Part shown: positions 46,817 to 57,859 of the stretch, piece by piece
Layout of the letters: the number at the start of each line of letters is the position of its first letter
Position numbering within the stretch: position 1 is the stretch's first letter
NCBI GenBank assembly: GCA_963969495.1
Contig: OZ018338.1
Coordinates: 52,021,973-52,085,972 of the forward strand
Reading direction: 5' to 3'
Origin: Ceratothoa steindachneri
Lineage: Eukaryota; Arthropoda; Malacostraca; Isopoda; Cymothoidae
Length of the DNA: 64,000 nucleotides
Notes under the pieces: model-generated
The model's input: only the letters and a program-made list of their open reading frames with translations
What the model was told of the DNA's origin: nothing
Databases searched by the model: none
Program-made: the position numbers and the translations under genes

Positions 46817-48013
46817 TACAGTGGTTGGCAAAGATACTGTTACACTCGGTTTTTCTATCTTTCGAGAGGTTTACCTGTGTGTTAGAAAATTTCCGCCAAA
46901 CAAACTTAAATTTCTTCTTTAGCAGCACGTCTCATTAAAACGTCGTTTTCATTGTGTGCTGGTGTGTTAAGATGAAAGTCAAAAGAATTGAGATCTCTTC
47001 TCTCCTGCGCCCGGGCCACATCAGAACCCATATAAGCAAGCGGCTAAACATCAGTCAGATGACCTTCCACAGAGTCACGGAGATGCATAAAAAGGCGGAT
47101 GGTATAAAAAATTGACCTGCTTCAGTCAGGCCTAAGTCGTCAGCCGTTTGGCTGTGAGAAACGCCTTAAAAACTGCTCTGAAGCTCAAAAATTACGGCGC
47201 TCGAGAGGAAGAACATCTCAGTGGTTATATTGGCCATGGCCGTCTGAGAAGAGGGTGGTAAAAGCGTGAGGTGCGTTGGAAAGCCTTTGATCACTGACTC
47301 TATGCGAGAACAACGTCTTGAGTACTGCCATAATCTTCTCAACGACTTGAAGAGTCATGGAAATTTGATTCTCATTTTTTATAATGAAATAAACCTCGGT
47401 CAACTCTGCCATAAACATTGAGATTCACAGCGTGGTAAGCTTCAGCCAGGACGTTTCCTAGGTCTGCTAGGTCTCCTGGAATGATCTTTTGGCCTCCCTG
47501 ATGATGCTGAAAGTCGTGGTTTTGAATGGCGAGAAGATGCCACCAGTGTGATTTACGGCCGATTACAGGGATATCTTGGCAACGAAAGTCTTGCTCTCGG
47601 TAAGAAAGATTACGATGAAGACGGAGTATGACTTTCAAAAGGATAGCTCCCGGTCTACACGGCCAAGAGCGTGCAGGGGTCAAAGATAAACTTCTAGTCA
47701 AAGGACTTTTGGCTATCGCAGCCAACTAACCTCAATTCATTTGACTAGAGTGTGCGGGCGCTTGTCTATTATAAGACATGCAAGTTCTGCTACAGCAATG
47801 TTGACTTTGTCTGCAACATGTGCGCGTCCTTCAGGTCTCGCCTGTAGCGCGTGCTCGCCGCCGATGCACGCCACATTCATTACTATTACAAGTTAACCAC
47901 ATATTTATATGCAAAAATAATAAAGAACTTTGTGTAACCTCATCAAAATTATCATTTTTACGTTTGTTGATAGCGTAGTAATGAGTGTAACAGGACTTTT
48001 GCCTTACCCCGTA
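46817..48013 (+). mobile_element. Mariner-like transposon, full length but decayed
   Basis: TA-flanked, 1197 bp. The left end CAGTGGTTGGCAAAGATACT continues GTTACACTC. The right end, read in reverse, is CGGGGTAAGGCAAAAGTCCT and continues GTTACACTC. These form inverted repeats of about 30 bp. A plus-strand transposase remnant lies between. The presence of both ends makes this a complete insertion. Confidence 0.8.
46970..47880 (+). pseudogene. Mariner-like transposase remnant
   Basis: Starts MKVKRIEISSLLRPGHIRTH then ISKRLNISQMTFHRVTE, a helix-turn-helix. Further on come REQRLEYCHNLLNDLKSHGN, then FYNEINLGQLC where the first catalytic Asp (normally DE) is replaced. The stretch GFEWREDATSVIYGRLQGYL follows, then KINFxSKDFW, LVYYKTCKFCYSNVDFV and RVLAADARHI, the C-terminal region of this mariner-like group. 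The segment for the second catalytic Asp (QQDGAP type) is lost. It has more than ten stops or frameshifts. Confidence 0.75.
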
Positions 48014-50949
48014 TCTGCTGCCAACTTTTTTGTTTTGTTTTATGGTTTTAATTTAACTTATATGCATTTTTTTAAAATTATTTTTAAGTTTGTAACAATA
48101 TGTCCCATTTTAGAAAAGATTTTTTTTCTCTCAGCTCTAATTTCTAGTTAACGATTTGCAGGCTTTGGGTCTCTTAGTACACAACTGGTTCAATCTTTGG
48201 AGTGTTTTCACATTTTTACTCCTGCCCTTCATAAAGGCAGACATAATTTGAAGGTTATATTTTGCTTTAAAAACATTAGTTAAGTAAATTTGACTTAGAA
48301 CTTCTAAATATACACAGGTGCTTTGAACATGTTTATTAAATTTGCGATCAAGTCTTGCAGGTTTTCGTATTGCTTAAGTCGCAAGGTCCGAAAGCTTTCT
48401 TAGTTTGTGCTCTCTGTTGGGCATAAATTTCTTGGAGAACGCAACCAGATCCAGTCAGGTGTTTGTGGTTCTAGTTGTATTAGTGATATTTTGTGTGATA
48501 AATTTGGAAATATAAAAATGTTTTTGCAGAGTTCGGTATTAATTTACCTATGTACGCTTGCACACTTGCTGCTTTTTTGCATACGTTATCATTGTTTCAT
48601 TTCAGCAAGCTTGTTTTTCCTTTTGTTTCATTTGCGAAGCTTAGTTTATCATTGATGCTCACTTCTTTTTTCTCAGTTTAAAAGTTGCGCTCAATCATAA
48701 ATCTTTATCCTGTATAATGTTGTTGGGTCTCTCGGCCAGAGACAATATAATTTTTAATTTTGTCGAGAACAATTAGCCTTCTGGGGAAATTATCTATAGT
48801 CCACTTCTTTAAAATTTCTTCATCTACCAGTTTCCCACAAATTACGCTCGGTGAGCTCAACCACACTAAAATTACTCACCCCTTCCACCCCCTATATGGC
48901 ACATTTCACACTCAATCGTTTAAAAATATTTAAGGATATACTTACATGCAGAGACTTTCATACCTTTTAAAACTGTGAAAGAACAACCTCAGACACACCC
49001 CTCCAAATTTATCTGAGACCACGTGCTATTGGTATCCCGCCATAGACGACGTAATTTTCTGTTCTAACATTCTCGAATTTTCGACTCCTGAGCACGTGGG
49101 AAAATATTTTCCAATCTTGCGACTCGTCCCAAGCTTCCTTCCTCTCCCAGGTGATGAGGCACGAAAGAGTCGCTATGTCTCGCCCCTTGCTGCTGAATGA
49201 TGAAACGACTCCGCCTTCGGATTAAGATGTCTGGAGCATGTGATTCATTTCTCCAAACTTCCCCTTTCCCTCAAGTATCAGGCATACAAATACTTGGGTT
49301 ATTCTGTAGTTCGACGAGTCCAGCCCGTACCTGAAGGCCGTCCTTATCGTCTCGTCCCGTGAGCGTTCGTTAGACAGCAAACTTCTTCAGCCGTGATTCT
49401 ACCCAAGTCAATTAGTAGCTTCTGTAAACAGCAAGCCTTTGGATTTGCTCAAAGGTTTTCCTTCGTTTAATCGAACTGAAGAAAATTCCATCAATTTCCT
49501 TTGAGGAAAAGAAGATTCCTCTTTCAGTGGAATTACAAGAATTCCCACAATCCCCGTCAAGCATCATCATTGAAATTTAGCTATCTTCATCAGAAGGTTA
49601 GTTTGGATCGTGCCCCACTTGCCTTATCGAATCGTTCCTCACTTGCCTCATCGCAAGAAGGACCTTGCTGAAAGTTATTGACCCGTAAGACTGAAACCCC
49701 CTCCATTATTAGGATTGTCAAGTTCCCCCTTTTGATCTGAGCCTAGTTAAATTAATCAATTAATTTAATTTGAGAATCGCTCCTCAGAATAATTATCAAG
49801 AGACTATCTCAATTTAAATAATTCCCTTTTGCCTATTATTATTCTTATTTTAATCTTTGCAAATAAAATTATGTTTTTATTATTTCATCTTAAACTAACT
49901 TGAACGATACTCTCGGCCTATTCAATTAAATCTCGCCAAGCATTTATTCACTCTTTTTGATTATTAAGGATTTGAAACCCAACGCCTCAAGTGTGACCTC
50001 CTAGTGAGTCGTTAATCCCTGTGAACATTCCTTCCATTTTTGGCGTTGCAGTAGGTGATTAGGTCACCCCTCCCAAATAATATATGAGTAGTGTATTTTA
50101 TAGTGTTTGTACCACGACAAAAACCTTGTGGCAGCAAATCGTTTCATTGGTACCAATATTGTTCACGATATATTATAGATACTTAAAACTTCGTACTTTT
50201 TCAAGGGTGACACCAAGGAATCGAATATCACACTGCAATCCATTTTCTCCCATACCCCCAAATATCAGTACCCTATAGATTTTTGCATTCGCTCTACTCT
50301 CCCTTAGGCGTGTTTAAAATTAACTTTTTATAGGTATTTAACTCCCAACACTTTTCGCCCTAAAAAAGACAAAAATAACAACTATTTTCACCTATCTCTT
50401 TGGAAAGCAATTCCGCATGGAGCAATTTTCTACATTGAAATCGACCAAAAGCACCTGTTCCAGAGTCAATTGAATAATATTTTGCACTATATATTTTTAT
50501 TCAAAAAAGACAGAGCAACAAAAGAGGCACCACATTAAAGTCTCCTCAATCTTCTTTATAACTAACCGTGAAGCGAGAAAATGATTTGCACACTCAAATT
50601 TTTAATATTTTTTCAATATTTCCTGCTTTCCTCTGATCCTAACAGAAAACTCAGTAAACACATAGAAACACGTAGAAACAATAATTACTAACAAAAGAAA
50701 GTTTAACCTGTGACAAAAGAATTCAATTACTCTAACAACATGCCAGAATATTCTTTTTAATGTAATTAAATCCTTTAAATTCTATACAAAGAGTAAGAAT
50801 GAAGATTTGACAAATATTTAGAAATGAAACTGATGTAAACTGCCAAATCTTAGGCACCGTCATCATTGATTGATACAAATACATAGAAGAATGGTGCTTG
50901 CTATGAGCAATGTCATTGAGAGTAGTTCCTCAAACTATTTGACAAAAAA
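48014..50949. other. AT-rich non-coding stretch
   Basis: No supported feature. A GC-richer patch at about 48840-49400 has no open frame of note. Confidence 0.5.
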
Positions 50950-51335
50950 TAATTAAACGCCATTCAGATGAATTATCCTATTTGTAAGCAAGTTGATGTG
51001 CCTTATGCAACCGTAAATTCTATTATTCGAAAGCATCGCGAGTATCGAATCACACCAAATTTGAAAAAAAACGGTACTCCTCGTAAGCTTAAAGATCAGT
51101 CTCGATGTTAGATACCTTGAAAGCAAAAGAATAATCTATTGCTCATAATGAAAATCTATTAAGTGATTTAGAATTATCAGGGACTAAAGGGAGTAAAAGA
51201 TCTAGTAGTAAAGAGCTGCATCACAATGTTCTGCATTCTTTCACTCCCCGAAAAGCTAAATTTCTTTAAAAAAACATGTAAAGCCTAGTGTAAAGTTTGA
51301 CGGAGAGAATCTTTAAAAGGAAAGTAAATGTTGCA
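50950..51335 (+). pseudogene. Tc1-like transposase N-terminal fragment
   Basis: Reads CKQVDVPYATVNSIIRKHRE then YRITPNLKKNGTPRKLKDQS, a Tc1-type helix-turn-helix and the R-P-like linker. Scraps of the second subdomain follow (ELHHNVLHSFTPRKAKF). Only the DNA-binding part is visible. The copy is cut off at its 3' side by the mariner-like element starting at 51347. Confidence 0.7.
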
Positions 51336-51346
51336 GCAATGTTATA

Positions 51347-52318
51347 TAGGGTGTTCTGGCTAAATTTGATGGTGTACATAAAAGAAAAATGACTCGCAAG
51401 TTTTCATCACAAAATAATAGTATTTTGAAAATTGAAAAAGAATATGAACTCAATTATGACTGAGAGATAACAACTTGGTTAAAGTATTTGCTCACAGCTT
51501 CAACCATGAGTTCAAGATGGCTCCAAAAGCTGGCGCATGTGTTCCTCACTGTGTCCTTTCGAAGATCTTCGAACACCCCTATGATCTTGGCAACCAGCGT
51601 AACTTGCAGGGAGAGCGGTTGTTGGTTTGCTCAACCAAGAGAGAAGAAAGTATCGCTGGGTAAATTGAATAAACTCTGTGAGGATCACTTCTGACTTTCT
51701 CCGGAGGTTTGACTTTCCCGAACCAACCCTTTTCAGCCTGGGTTTGACCACAATGTCCAGAAGCTCCACATAGCCGTCAAAATCGAGCTTAATACCCTTT
51801 TCAAACATGTTTGGCGGCATGCTATCACTTTCACTGTTAACTGACAAACAGAGTATCACGCTTTGGGTAACTTGATTTTTATAATACGCGTAACGTCGCA
51901 CGGATTATAGGCAAACCAAGAGTTGATGTGGGTACTATTCAACTGCTGCTGGTAGAAGTTCTTTTCATCGAGATGAACCAGATTGTCCCCGCCCTACAGG
52001 ATGTATCAGCTGGTATAATAGAGTTTTGCCTTTGTAAAGCAGTTATCCCTGGATTTGACTGTCAGAATGTGGAGGTTTTCACTCAGGACCAGCTTAATGG
52101 CGGTGCCTTTAACACCAATCTGTCTCGATAAAACCCGGATTCTCTTGCTGGAGTCTTCCATCACATTAACCTGAATTTGTTGGATGAATTCTGACCTGCG
52201 GATGCAATCAGAACGCCTGCTGTGTTTCTTTCTGCCAACCACAGCTTTGTAAATTACGTTAGAATTACGAAATATACGTTTTTTAAGCCTTTATATTCTT
52301 ACCAGAACATTGAACACA
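51347..52318 (-). mobile_element. Mariner-like transposon, internally deleted, minus strand
   Basis: The left end is TAGGGTGTTCTGGCTAAATTTG. A possible right end with the shared core CCAGAACA lies at 52302-52309, so the right boundary is approximate. A minus-strand transposase fills the interior. The element lies against a Tc1 fragment (50950-51335) of opposite orientation. Confidence 0.65.
51480..52242 (-). pseudogene. Mariner-like transposase, frameshifted and deleted
   Basis: In minus-strand order it reads KKHSRRSDCIRRSEFIQQIQ, then MEDSSKRIRVLSRQIGVKGT (N-terminal helix-turn-helix) and DEKNFYQQQLNSTHINSWFA (first catalytic Asp kept, in another frame). Next come SDSMPPNMFEKGIKLD, YVELLDIVVKPRLKRV and, in a further frame, VAKIIGVFEDLRKDTVRNTC with LMVEAVSKYFNQ at the C-terminus. 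The block holding the second and third catalytic acids (QQD-x-AP and PPNSPD type) is missing, which suggests a deletion of at least 50 codons. The family is common in arthropod genomes. Confidence 0.75.
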
Positions 52319-52699
52319 GTCATGATATCGACATTTTGTTCCTCGACACAAATCATCATAATACATGTAACTCTTTTCTAATATATAGACGGTTCCAGTC
52401 ATCCAAGTCACCCAACCTTTTCTCAACTAAAACTTTACTGTTTATGCAATGAATTGAGTTGATTTTTCATCGATATATTCATATCTCCCTGAAAAAAGAG
52501 ATTAAAATCACTAAATTTAACTCGACCAGCTTTGAAAGGTTAAATGAGACTAAAAAATAACTTTTCAGACAGAAATGGTACTCGTCACATTTTAAAGGAA
52601 CAAGGCTGATGGCAATCCATGGCCTCTATGTTAGCGTCGTTGTCAGTTGAGACTCCACGGGTAATTCTATTGACATGAACAACTGTAGCGACATACGGT
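52319..52699. other. Unassigned sequence
   Basis: Nothing recognised. Confidence 0.5.
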
Positions 52700-53175
52700 A
52701 GCTCGGTGTCTCGTAGCCCCAGGCCAAATCAGCAGAGGATGTCGGAGCAGCAGTCGGCTTCCGAGGTACGGCATACAGCCCCACCAGTGTGTAGACATTC
52801 ACTGCGTGGTCAGCTTCTCAAAGTTTTAAAAATACTTCGAGGGCTCGACAATGTTGACTACCGGGATATTTTCACACTGAGTGAGAACAGAACGCGCAAT
52901 CACGGCTTCAAACTTAAACTCAAGCGTTACAACTGCAATTTGTGTGGAAATTTTTTCACTTAGAGTATCTGCGGTGAGTGGAACGCACTTCCAGTGGAAG
53001 TTGTTAACAGTGAATCTGCTGACCAGTTTGAGTCAAGACTAGACAAAGTCTTGAAAAGTGGCCGTTTAGGCACGCAAAACAATTGATCAGCCATGTGCCT
53101 GTTCGATTGCTAGTCCAAAGGTACCCTCTTTGAATGGACCGTAATGTCTTCTAGGGTACTTCCTTTCCTTGTTAC
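52700..53175 (+). pseudogene. CR1-like LINE, 3' terminal fragment
   Basis: Same family as 27800-28880. It reads LRGQLLKVLKILRGLDNVDY, then RDIFTLSENRTRNHGFKLKL and KRYNCNLCGNFFT, a stop, and ICGEWNALPVEVVNSESADQ with FESRLDKVLKSGRLGTQ. The 3' UTR block AAGGTACCCTCTTTGAATGG is shared with 28850-28870. This copy retains the residues before NALP that the other copy lost. It is 5'-truncated to the last 150 codons, typical of LINE insertions. Confidence 0.85.
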
Positions 53176-53699
53176 TCCTTGTTACTGCCTTGTGGGTTCT
53201 GTCTTTTTAGGCAAAGGCTAGAGGAAATATACCTCGATTACAAACCAGGATCGGGAGTGCCTATAGGTATGCATCAACAAACCGGTGTCTCGGAAGTTCC
53301 CTGCAGCCGAGGATTATTCCTGGTCTTCTCGAGCCTTTTATGCCACCAAGTTCCTTCTTTCCTCGGTCAAGATACGGGTCCAAAAACCGCAGACATTAAT
53401 TGCCGGTTTAAACCTCCTGCAGGTTTGATGCCCTCAACCAACCCTAACCAATTCTTGCGTCGATGGCTATCTGGTAGGGGGAGTTGATATATCAGGGAAT
53501 CAGTCTTCATCGACTTCGATGCACTTCACAAAGCAAAGCAAGCAAGACTAACCATAAATATCGCAAAATAATGTTTTCTTTTCTTGTCTATGCTGCGATC
53601 TTTCATTCCCCTCTTAGTGCTGCAGGGATCTTGTCTAAAAGATATTTTCTCTCAGGTTTTTCCTCTTTGTGAAACCTGATTTCATCATCCTTCTTCTCT
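53176..53699. other. Unassigned sequence
   Basis: Open plus-strand frames at 53179-53487 and 53484-53672 show no recognisable domain. The first could be read-through of the LINE 3' flank. Confidence 0.4.
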
Positions 53700-54319
53700 T
53701 TGTTTAGATGTCTGTTATTCAGTATTTGTTAGATTGAATCTGGAGCTCTGATAACGAATAGACCGGCTATTTTGAGCTTAAATCTCCTCTTTTACCTTCT
53801 GGTTACCTGCCCCTTTTTGACTTTTCAACAGAACATAAGAGTTTATTATAGATTTAATGAATTTTGAAGAAGAGCACCTTTAGTAGTTACGAATTGGCCT
53901 CTATTGCCTCGTTGTATCTTTCTTTTTCCTAATGCCAGTGAATTGACTTTGGTTGGATTAATGTCAAGGATACTACGTAGTGTGAGTTTGACTCCTAAGT
54001 ATTGATTTCTTTCTCTTTTGAATTTGAGCCATCTAATTTATAAATGTTTATTGTTATTTACGCGGTGATACGGAGTTTGAAAGCGGGCACAAGTGGATAT
54101 ATCTGGTGTATCTTAGTTGTAGGCGACCTAGGACCACTCCCTCTTTTCGGAATTTTATTTTTGATGACTGCCACTCTTTGAGATTTTTATTTATTTTTAG
54201 GATATGGACGTGTGTGTCCATTTCTTTTTCACTATATCAGCACGTCACTTTGGATTTATTGATAGATGTGTTGGTTGGATGGAGTCACGATAAAAGGTTG
54301 GCTAGAGTGGCATGGTAGT

Positions 54320-54520
54320 AATTTGGGCAGTTTCTTTTGCGGCCTTGTCTGCTTTCTCTTGCCCGGTAATTCCGACATGTCCTAGGTGCCAGCATAAGCT
54401 TATGTGGTGAGGACTTTTACTGGGATTCTAAATGATCACTGTTGCTATTGGTTGTTCAAACTTTCTTGAGTTTAGCAGATTTAAACCGCTGTAGGAGTCA
54501 TAGAAAATGGTGAACATAGC
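54320..54520 (-). pseudogene. LINE RNase H fragment
   Basis: Minus-strand translation gives VIYDSYSGLNLLNSRKF (the D-S-x-x-x-L region), then LCWHLGHVGITGQEKADKAA then KETA at 54327-54400. This is the GH-x-GI-x-GNE-x-AD-x-AA signature of RNase H domains, with the catalytic His, Glu and Asp present. The remainder of the domain is degraded. Confidence 0.8.
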
Positions 54521-55127
54521 TGAAAGGAGATTATTATTAGCTTTTATGGCAATAAGAAAGACCATTAATTTAGCTGATAGTAAAGAGGCATTTGGAGTTA
54601 AGCGCACACAGATCGTTTTTTGGGGAAGATGGCGGCATAGGATGTCCTTTCAGTGTATTTTTAGCTGTCAGTGTATATTTTGGCATCATTTTAGTATATA
54701 TTTTTGAGATTTAGAAATGTCTCTGCCACAACTAGTTCATGAACGGTGGATCTAGTTTGGGCAAGGGCTGCAAGGCAGAGATTTAAAGTAGAAAGACTCC
54801 AAGGTAGTGTAGTGGAGCCTTTTCTGTTTAGGTATCGCCCTGAGAAATTTGCTGTCTCCTTTGAAGGAAGACACTTCTTGGGGTGTGGTTGTATTTTGGA
54901 TGATTCGGCTGGGTTTTGAGATATATATTTGGCTTCTAATATAGAACCGATAGCTGTATTGTTCTCTGCGATTTTGGAGTGGAAGGAAACCTGTGTCTAC
55001 GAATAGTAAGGTTTTTGGGATAGACTTAATCGCGGAGGTAGCTAGTCCTAGTGCTTGGTGGTGAAGAGGATCTAAGTGATTGTGAAATGGCTTCGGTAGT
55101 CTAGCCTTCAGAGTAACAGATATTCGT

Positions 55128-55780
55128 TCAGATTTTGGAAGTTTTTCTCTCTGCTTCCCTCTTTAGATTGGAAAGTTTAGTTAGTTGGTTGATTATTTGA
55201 ATGCTGCGCATTTTTATACATAATATGGGATTTTCCTGGGTTTTGAATGTTATTTCCTCTGCCCTTATTTTAAGATTGATGTTGAAGTTTTTCCGTTTTC
55301 TACTGAAGGTTATACCTATAGGTTTTTCTGGTGATATTGTGAAACTGTTTGTTAATGTCCATTTAGTAATTGCGTTAATAGCGTTTTGGAGTTGCTGTTG
55401 TATTAGGATTGGGCTGGTTTTGGGAAGCCAAATGGCAAAATCAGCCACGTAAATAGAGCATCGTATTTTTAGATGTACAATTAATGCTTGGTTCTTAACG
55501 GCGATAGCGAACATTATTGTACTCATCACACTAACTTGTGGTAATCCTTCAAGTTGTTCATAGATCTATATCTTATACCTCGTAGGTCTACAGGGAATCG
55601 TCTTTTGTAGACAATTAGAGATTAAAATGGGCACTGATCCTCGGAAACGTATAATATGTATTGTTTATAGAATGTGTCGCCGCAATACTGTGTCTTACCC
55701 TTTAGTGAGTTCAAAGAACATTGCGTTTACTACCATACCATCCAAGAAAGCTTTTCCGATATCATGGTCTAAAAAGGTCA
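55128..55780 (-). pseudogene. LINE reverse transcriptase fragment, catalytic box damaged
   Basis: Upstream scraps read DIGKAFLDGMVVNAMFFEL and YRSMNNLKDY. GLPQVSVMSTIMFAIAV then fills motif B, where PQG has become PQV. The catalytic box is YVADFAI at 55434-55451, where YVDD is expected, so the first of the two metal-binding aspartates is lost. QQQLQNAINAITKWTLTNSF, ISPEKPIGITFSRKRK and LTKLSNLKREAE follow. The stretch 55529-55128 is open over 133 codons. Confidence 0.8.
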
Positions 55781-56000
55781 CCGGATCTAGATATGATATG
55801 TGCTTTCAAAGCAAACAAACTTGGAGATAGAAGTTCTTTGTCTTCTATTTGTCATTTTAATCGCGCGTTAACTATCTTTCCTAGGATCTTGCATATACAG
55901 GAGCTGAGAAAAATTTGCCTATGATTTGTCGAGATAGAAGAGGACTTCTGTGACTTTAGAAAATAAAGCACAATGGCTTGTCTTTGGATAGAATGTTCAC

Positions 56001-56789
56001 AAAAACTGTTTTCGTGTTCTAAAAAATATGAGTTTTACAGAGCTGTCAAAAGGTTTTTATTTCATTTAGCATTGAGGCAAATAGCTTCGCTTACTTTTGA
56101 AGAGTGTCAAAACACATTTCCGCCTAATTTAAACGCCAAGTGGCTGATAACTGTTTCTCATTATATAGATAGGGAGTCTTCTGAATCTGAAACTATTTCT
56201 TGAAACTCCTGATTAGATTTACTGCTTTCAGTTTAAGAAGAGGTATAAGCATTAAAAACTGGAACTTTAAGTTCCTCAGAATAAGGAGTAGGTGAAATTG
56301 CAAAGAAAATACAGAGATAGGAGAAATTATGCCGATTTTTTCTCCAATAGTTTGAGTGATGACTATTTATAAAAGCAGGCAGTTATGTGGTCCTTTGTCT
56401 CTCGTTAAACCATGAGGAATCCGAAAGGTAAAACTTTTGGTTTTTCTTTTGTCCAAACAAGAAGAATTTCCTCTCAATTATTAAACAATGGCCCCGCACA
56501 AACCTTGTTATAATACGCCTTTGACGAGCAAGTGTGTAGCAGCCACAGATGTAATAGAATACATCAGGATCATTTTGCCTTTCTGTCTATTTAAAGAAGC
56601 CATTGGTAGATCTGAAACAAAACAAGAATAAGGCTAATTTCATAAAAATCATTAATTTCAAATGATATGAAAATTAAAGCATGCAAACATAAACCGATTT
56701 TCAATTTGAAATCAGTGTTGAAATACAAGTTAGAATCTTTTTAAAAATCCCATTCAAAAGAAAATGAGAAAAATGGTGCATAGTGTTTT
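56001..56789. other. Unassigned sequence
   Basis: A 76-codon plus-strand frame at 55973-56203 has no recognisable domain. Otherwise nothing seen. Confidence 0.4.
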
Positions 56790-57105
56790 TCCTGATTCTC
56801 TAAACATAATTCCCTGGCTAACCTTGTTAGGACTTTGGCAATTATGTCATTTGGAAGAAAATGTAAAACACCACGAGGGTTCTAAATTTCGTTAGAATCA
56901 GCTGGATAGTTGTAATGTTATTGGCAAAAAGACAGAGAATGTAAAACAACATAAGGGTTTCATATTTTATTAGAATTGATCGAAAAGTTACACTGTTATT
57001 ACAAAAACAAATAAAAAGCAAAAAGGGGACCGACCGACCGACCTAAGTGACCGACTTACATAGTGCGATGTAGAGTCGTCAACGACTAGACTCGCACTTC
57101 ACTAA
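56790..57105 (+). repeat. Dispersed repeat with GACC-run end, copy 2
   Basis: Matches 34745-35065 in order: CTAACCTTG, TTTGGCAATTAT, GAAAATGTAAAACA, TTTCGTTAGAATC and a shortened second subrepeat with GAATGTAAAACAACATAAG. It ends with the GACCGACCGACCGACC run, then CATAGTG-GATGTAGAGTC and AACGACTA. Confidence 0.8.
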
Positions 57106-57512
57106 AATGTATAAAGCAAAGAGCAGAGCCCTTTTGATAAGCCATATTAAAATGTTACGTTAAATATACATAAATACATATACAATTCATACATTGTACA
57201 CATGTGAGGAAAGTTGGGAAATAATAAACACGTGCTTCGCTGACTAATAAATTTGCGGTTTTCTGCTGAATTTGGGTAGAAAGGCTCACAATATTCGAAC
57301 GGGAGAGGATCCTCCATCAGGGCAACGACTAGCCAGTAGTGAACAGAGCTTTTCACATTTGACTTTGAAGCGAAGTTCGCAAACTCGCTCACCACAGGCT
57401 ATTGTGTGATATAAACCCTTAGCTCAATATCAGAAAGGGAGCGAGGGCCTGATTACTCCATCTGAAAATTCCTAACTCTTATTGAGTCCTAATTTTGCCC
57501 TTTTCTTATGGA
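57106..57512. other. Unassigned sequence
   Basis: Nothing recognised. Confidence 0.5.
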
Positions 57513-57603
57513 AGTTTAAGCTCTTCCTCGGTGGAAAAAGTGAAAACGAAAGCGAATGGAAAGAAGACATCTTTCCTTATGTGATGCCCAGTTGTGAACT
57601 TGT
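57513..57603 (+). repeat. Dispersed repeat, about 90 bp, copy 1
   Basis: Resembles 60030-60115: AGTTTAAG, CTCGGTGGAA / CTCGTTGGAA, AATGGAAA, AGACATC / AGACGTC, TATGTGATGCCCAG / GATGTGGTGCCAG and AACTT. The order is the same in both and similarity is roughly 70 percent by eye. Function unknown. Confidence 0.55.
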
Positions 57604-57761
57604 GAATCGGTTTATCAAAGAGTGCGTGAAAAGGGAGGTACGGCTAACCTACCACATGCTTTATGACCCATTTGTAACCTATTTCGTAACTCCTTGGAAG
57701 CGCGGGTCGACGAACTGAAAGCCGGTTGAATGTCGTCACGTAGGCGCTCATTGGTGATGCG

Positions 57762-57859
57762 TATAAATAGGGCCCACTTGCTCACAACAGACTCACAAAA
57801 CAACTCGAGAAACTCGCCAGAGAGCCCTTATACACCGCACTACACGCGAGATGGTATGT
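57762..57859 (+). promoter_or_regulatory. Possible core promoter and minimal first exon
   Basis: TATAAATA at 57762-57769 stands in a GC-richer patch. A transcript could start about 30 bp downstream near ACTCAC at 57791. About 60 bp later comes ATG at 57851-57853, immediately followed by GTATGT, a strong splice-donor match. A first exon ending directly after the start codon occurs in many short arthropod genes for secreted proteins. No second exon could be confirmed; one weak candidate lies at about 58200-58372 (AG before ACACCG, GT after GGCAG). This is inference from signals only. Confidence 0.3.

Larger units (their letters stand above)
53700..56000 (-). mobile_element. LINE with RT and RNase H, minus strand, decayed
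   Basis: On the minus strand, RT remnants at about 55830-55128 are followed by an RNase H-like region at about 54520-54320 and a tail toward 53750. RT and RNase H in one ORF2 is typical of the I/R1/jockey-type LINEs that carry RNase H. No endonuclease or ORF1 was recognised. Boundaries are approximate and stops abundant. Confidence 0.75.

Noticed and set aside
53179..53487. 102-codon plus-strand frame after the CR1-like 3' end
   Set aside because: It starts in the LINE 3' UTR, has no domain and no repeat partner in the window.
57615..57803. Minus-strand frame overlapping the TATA region
   Set aside because: No domain or start context; treated as a shadow of non-coding GC-richer sequence.
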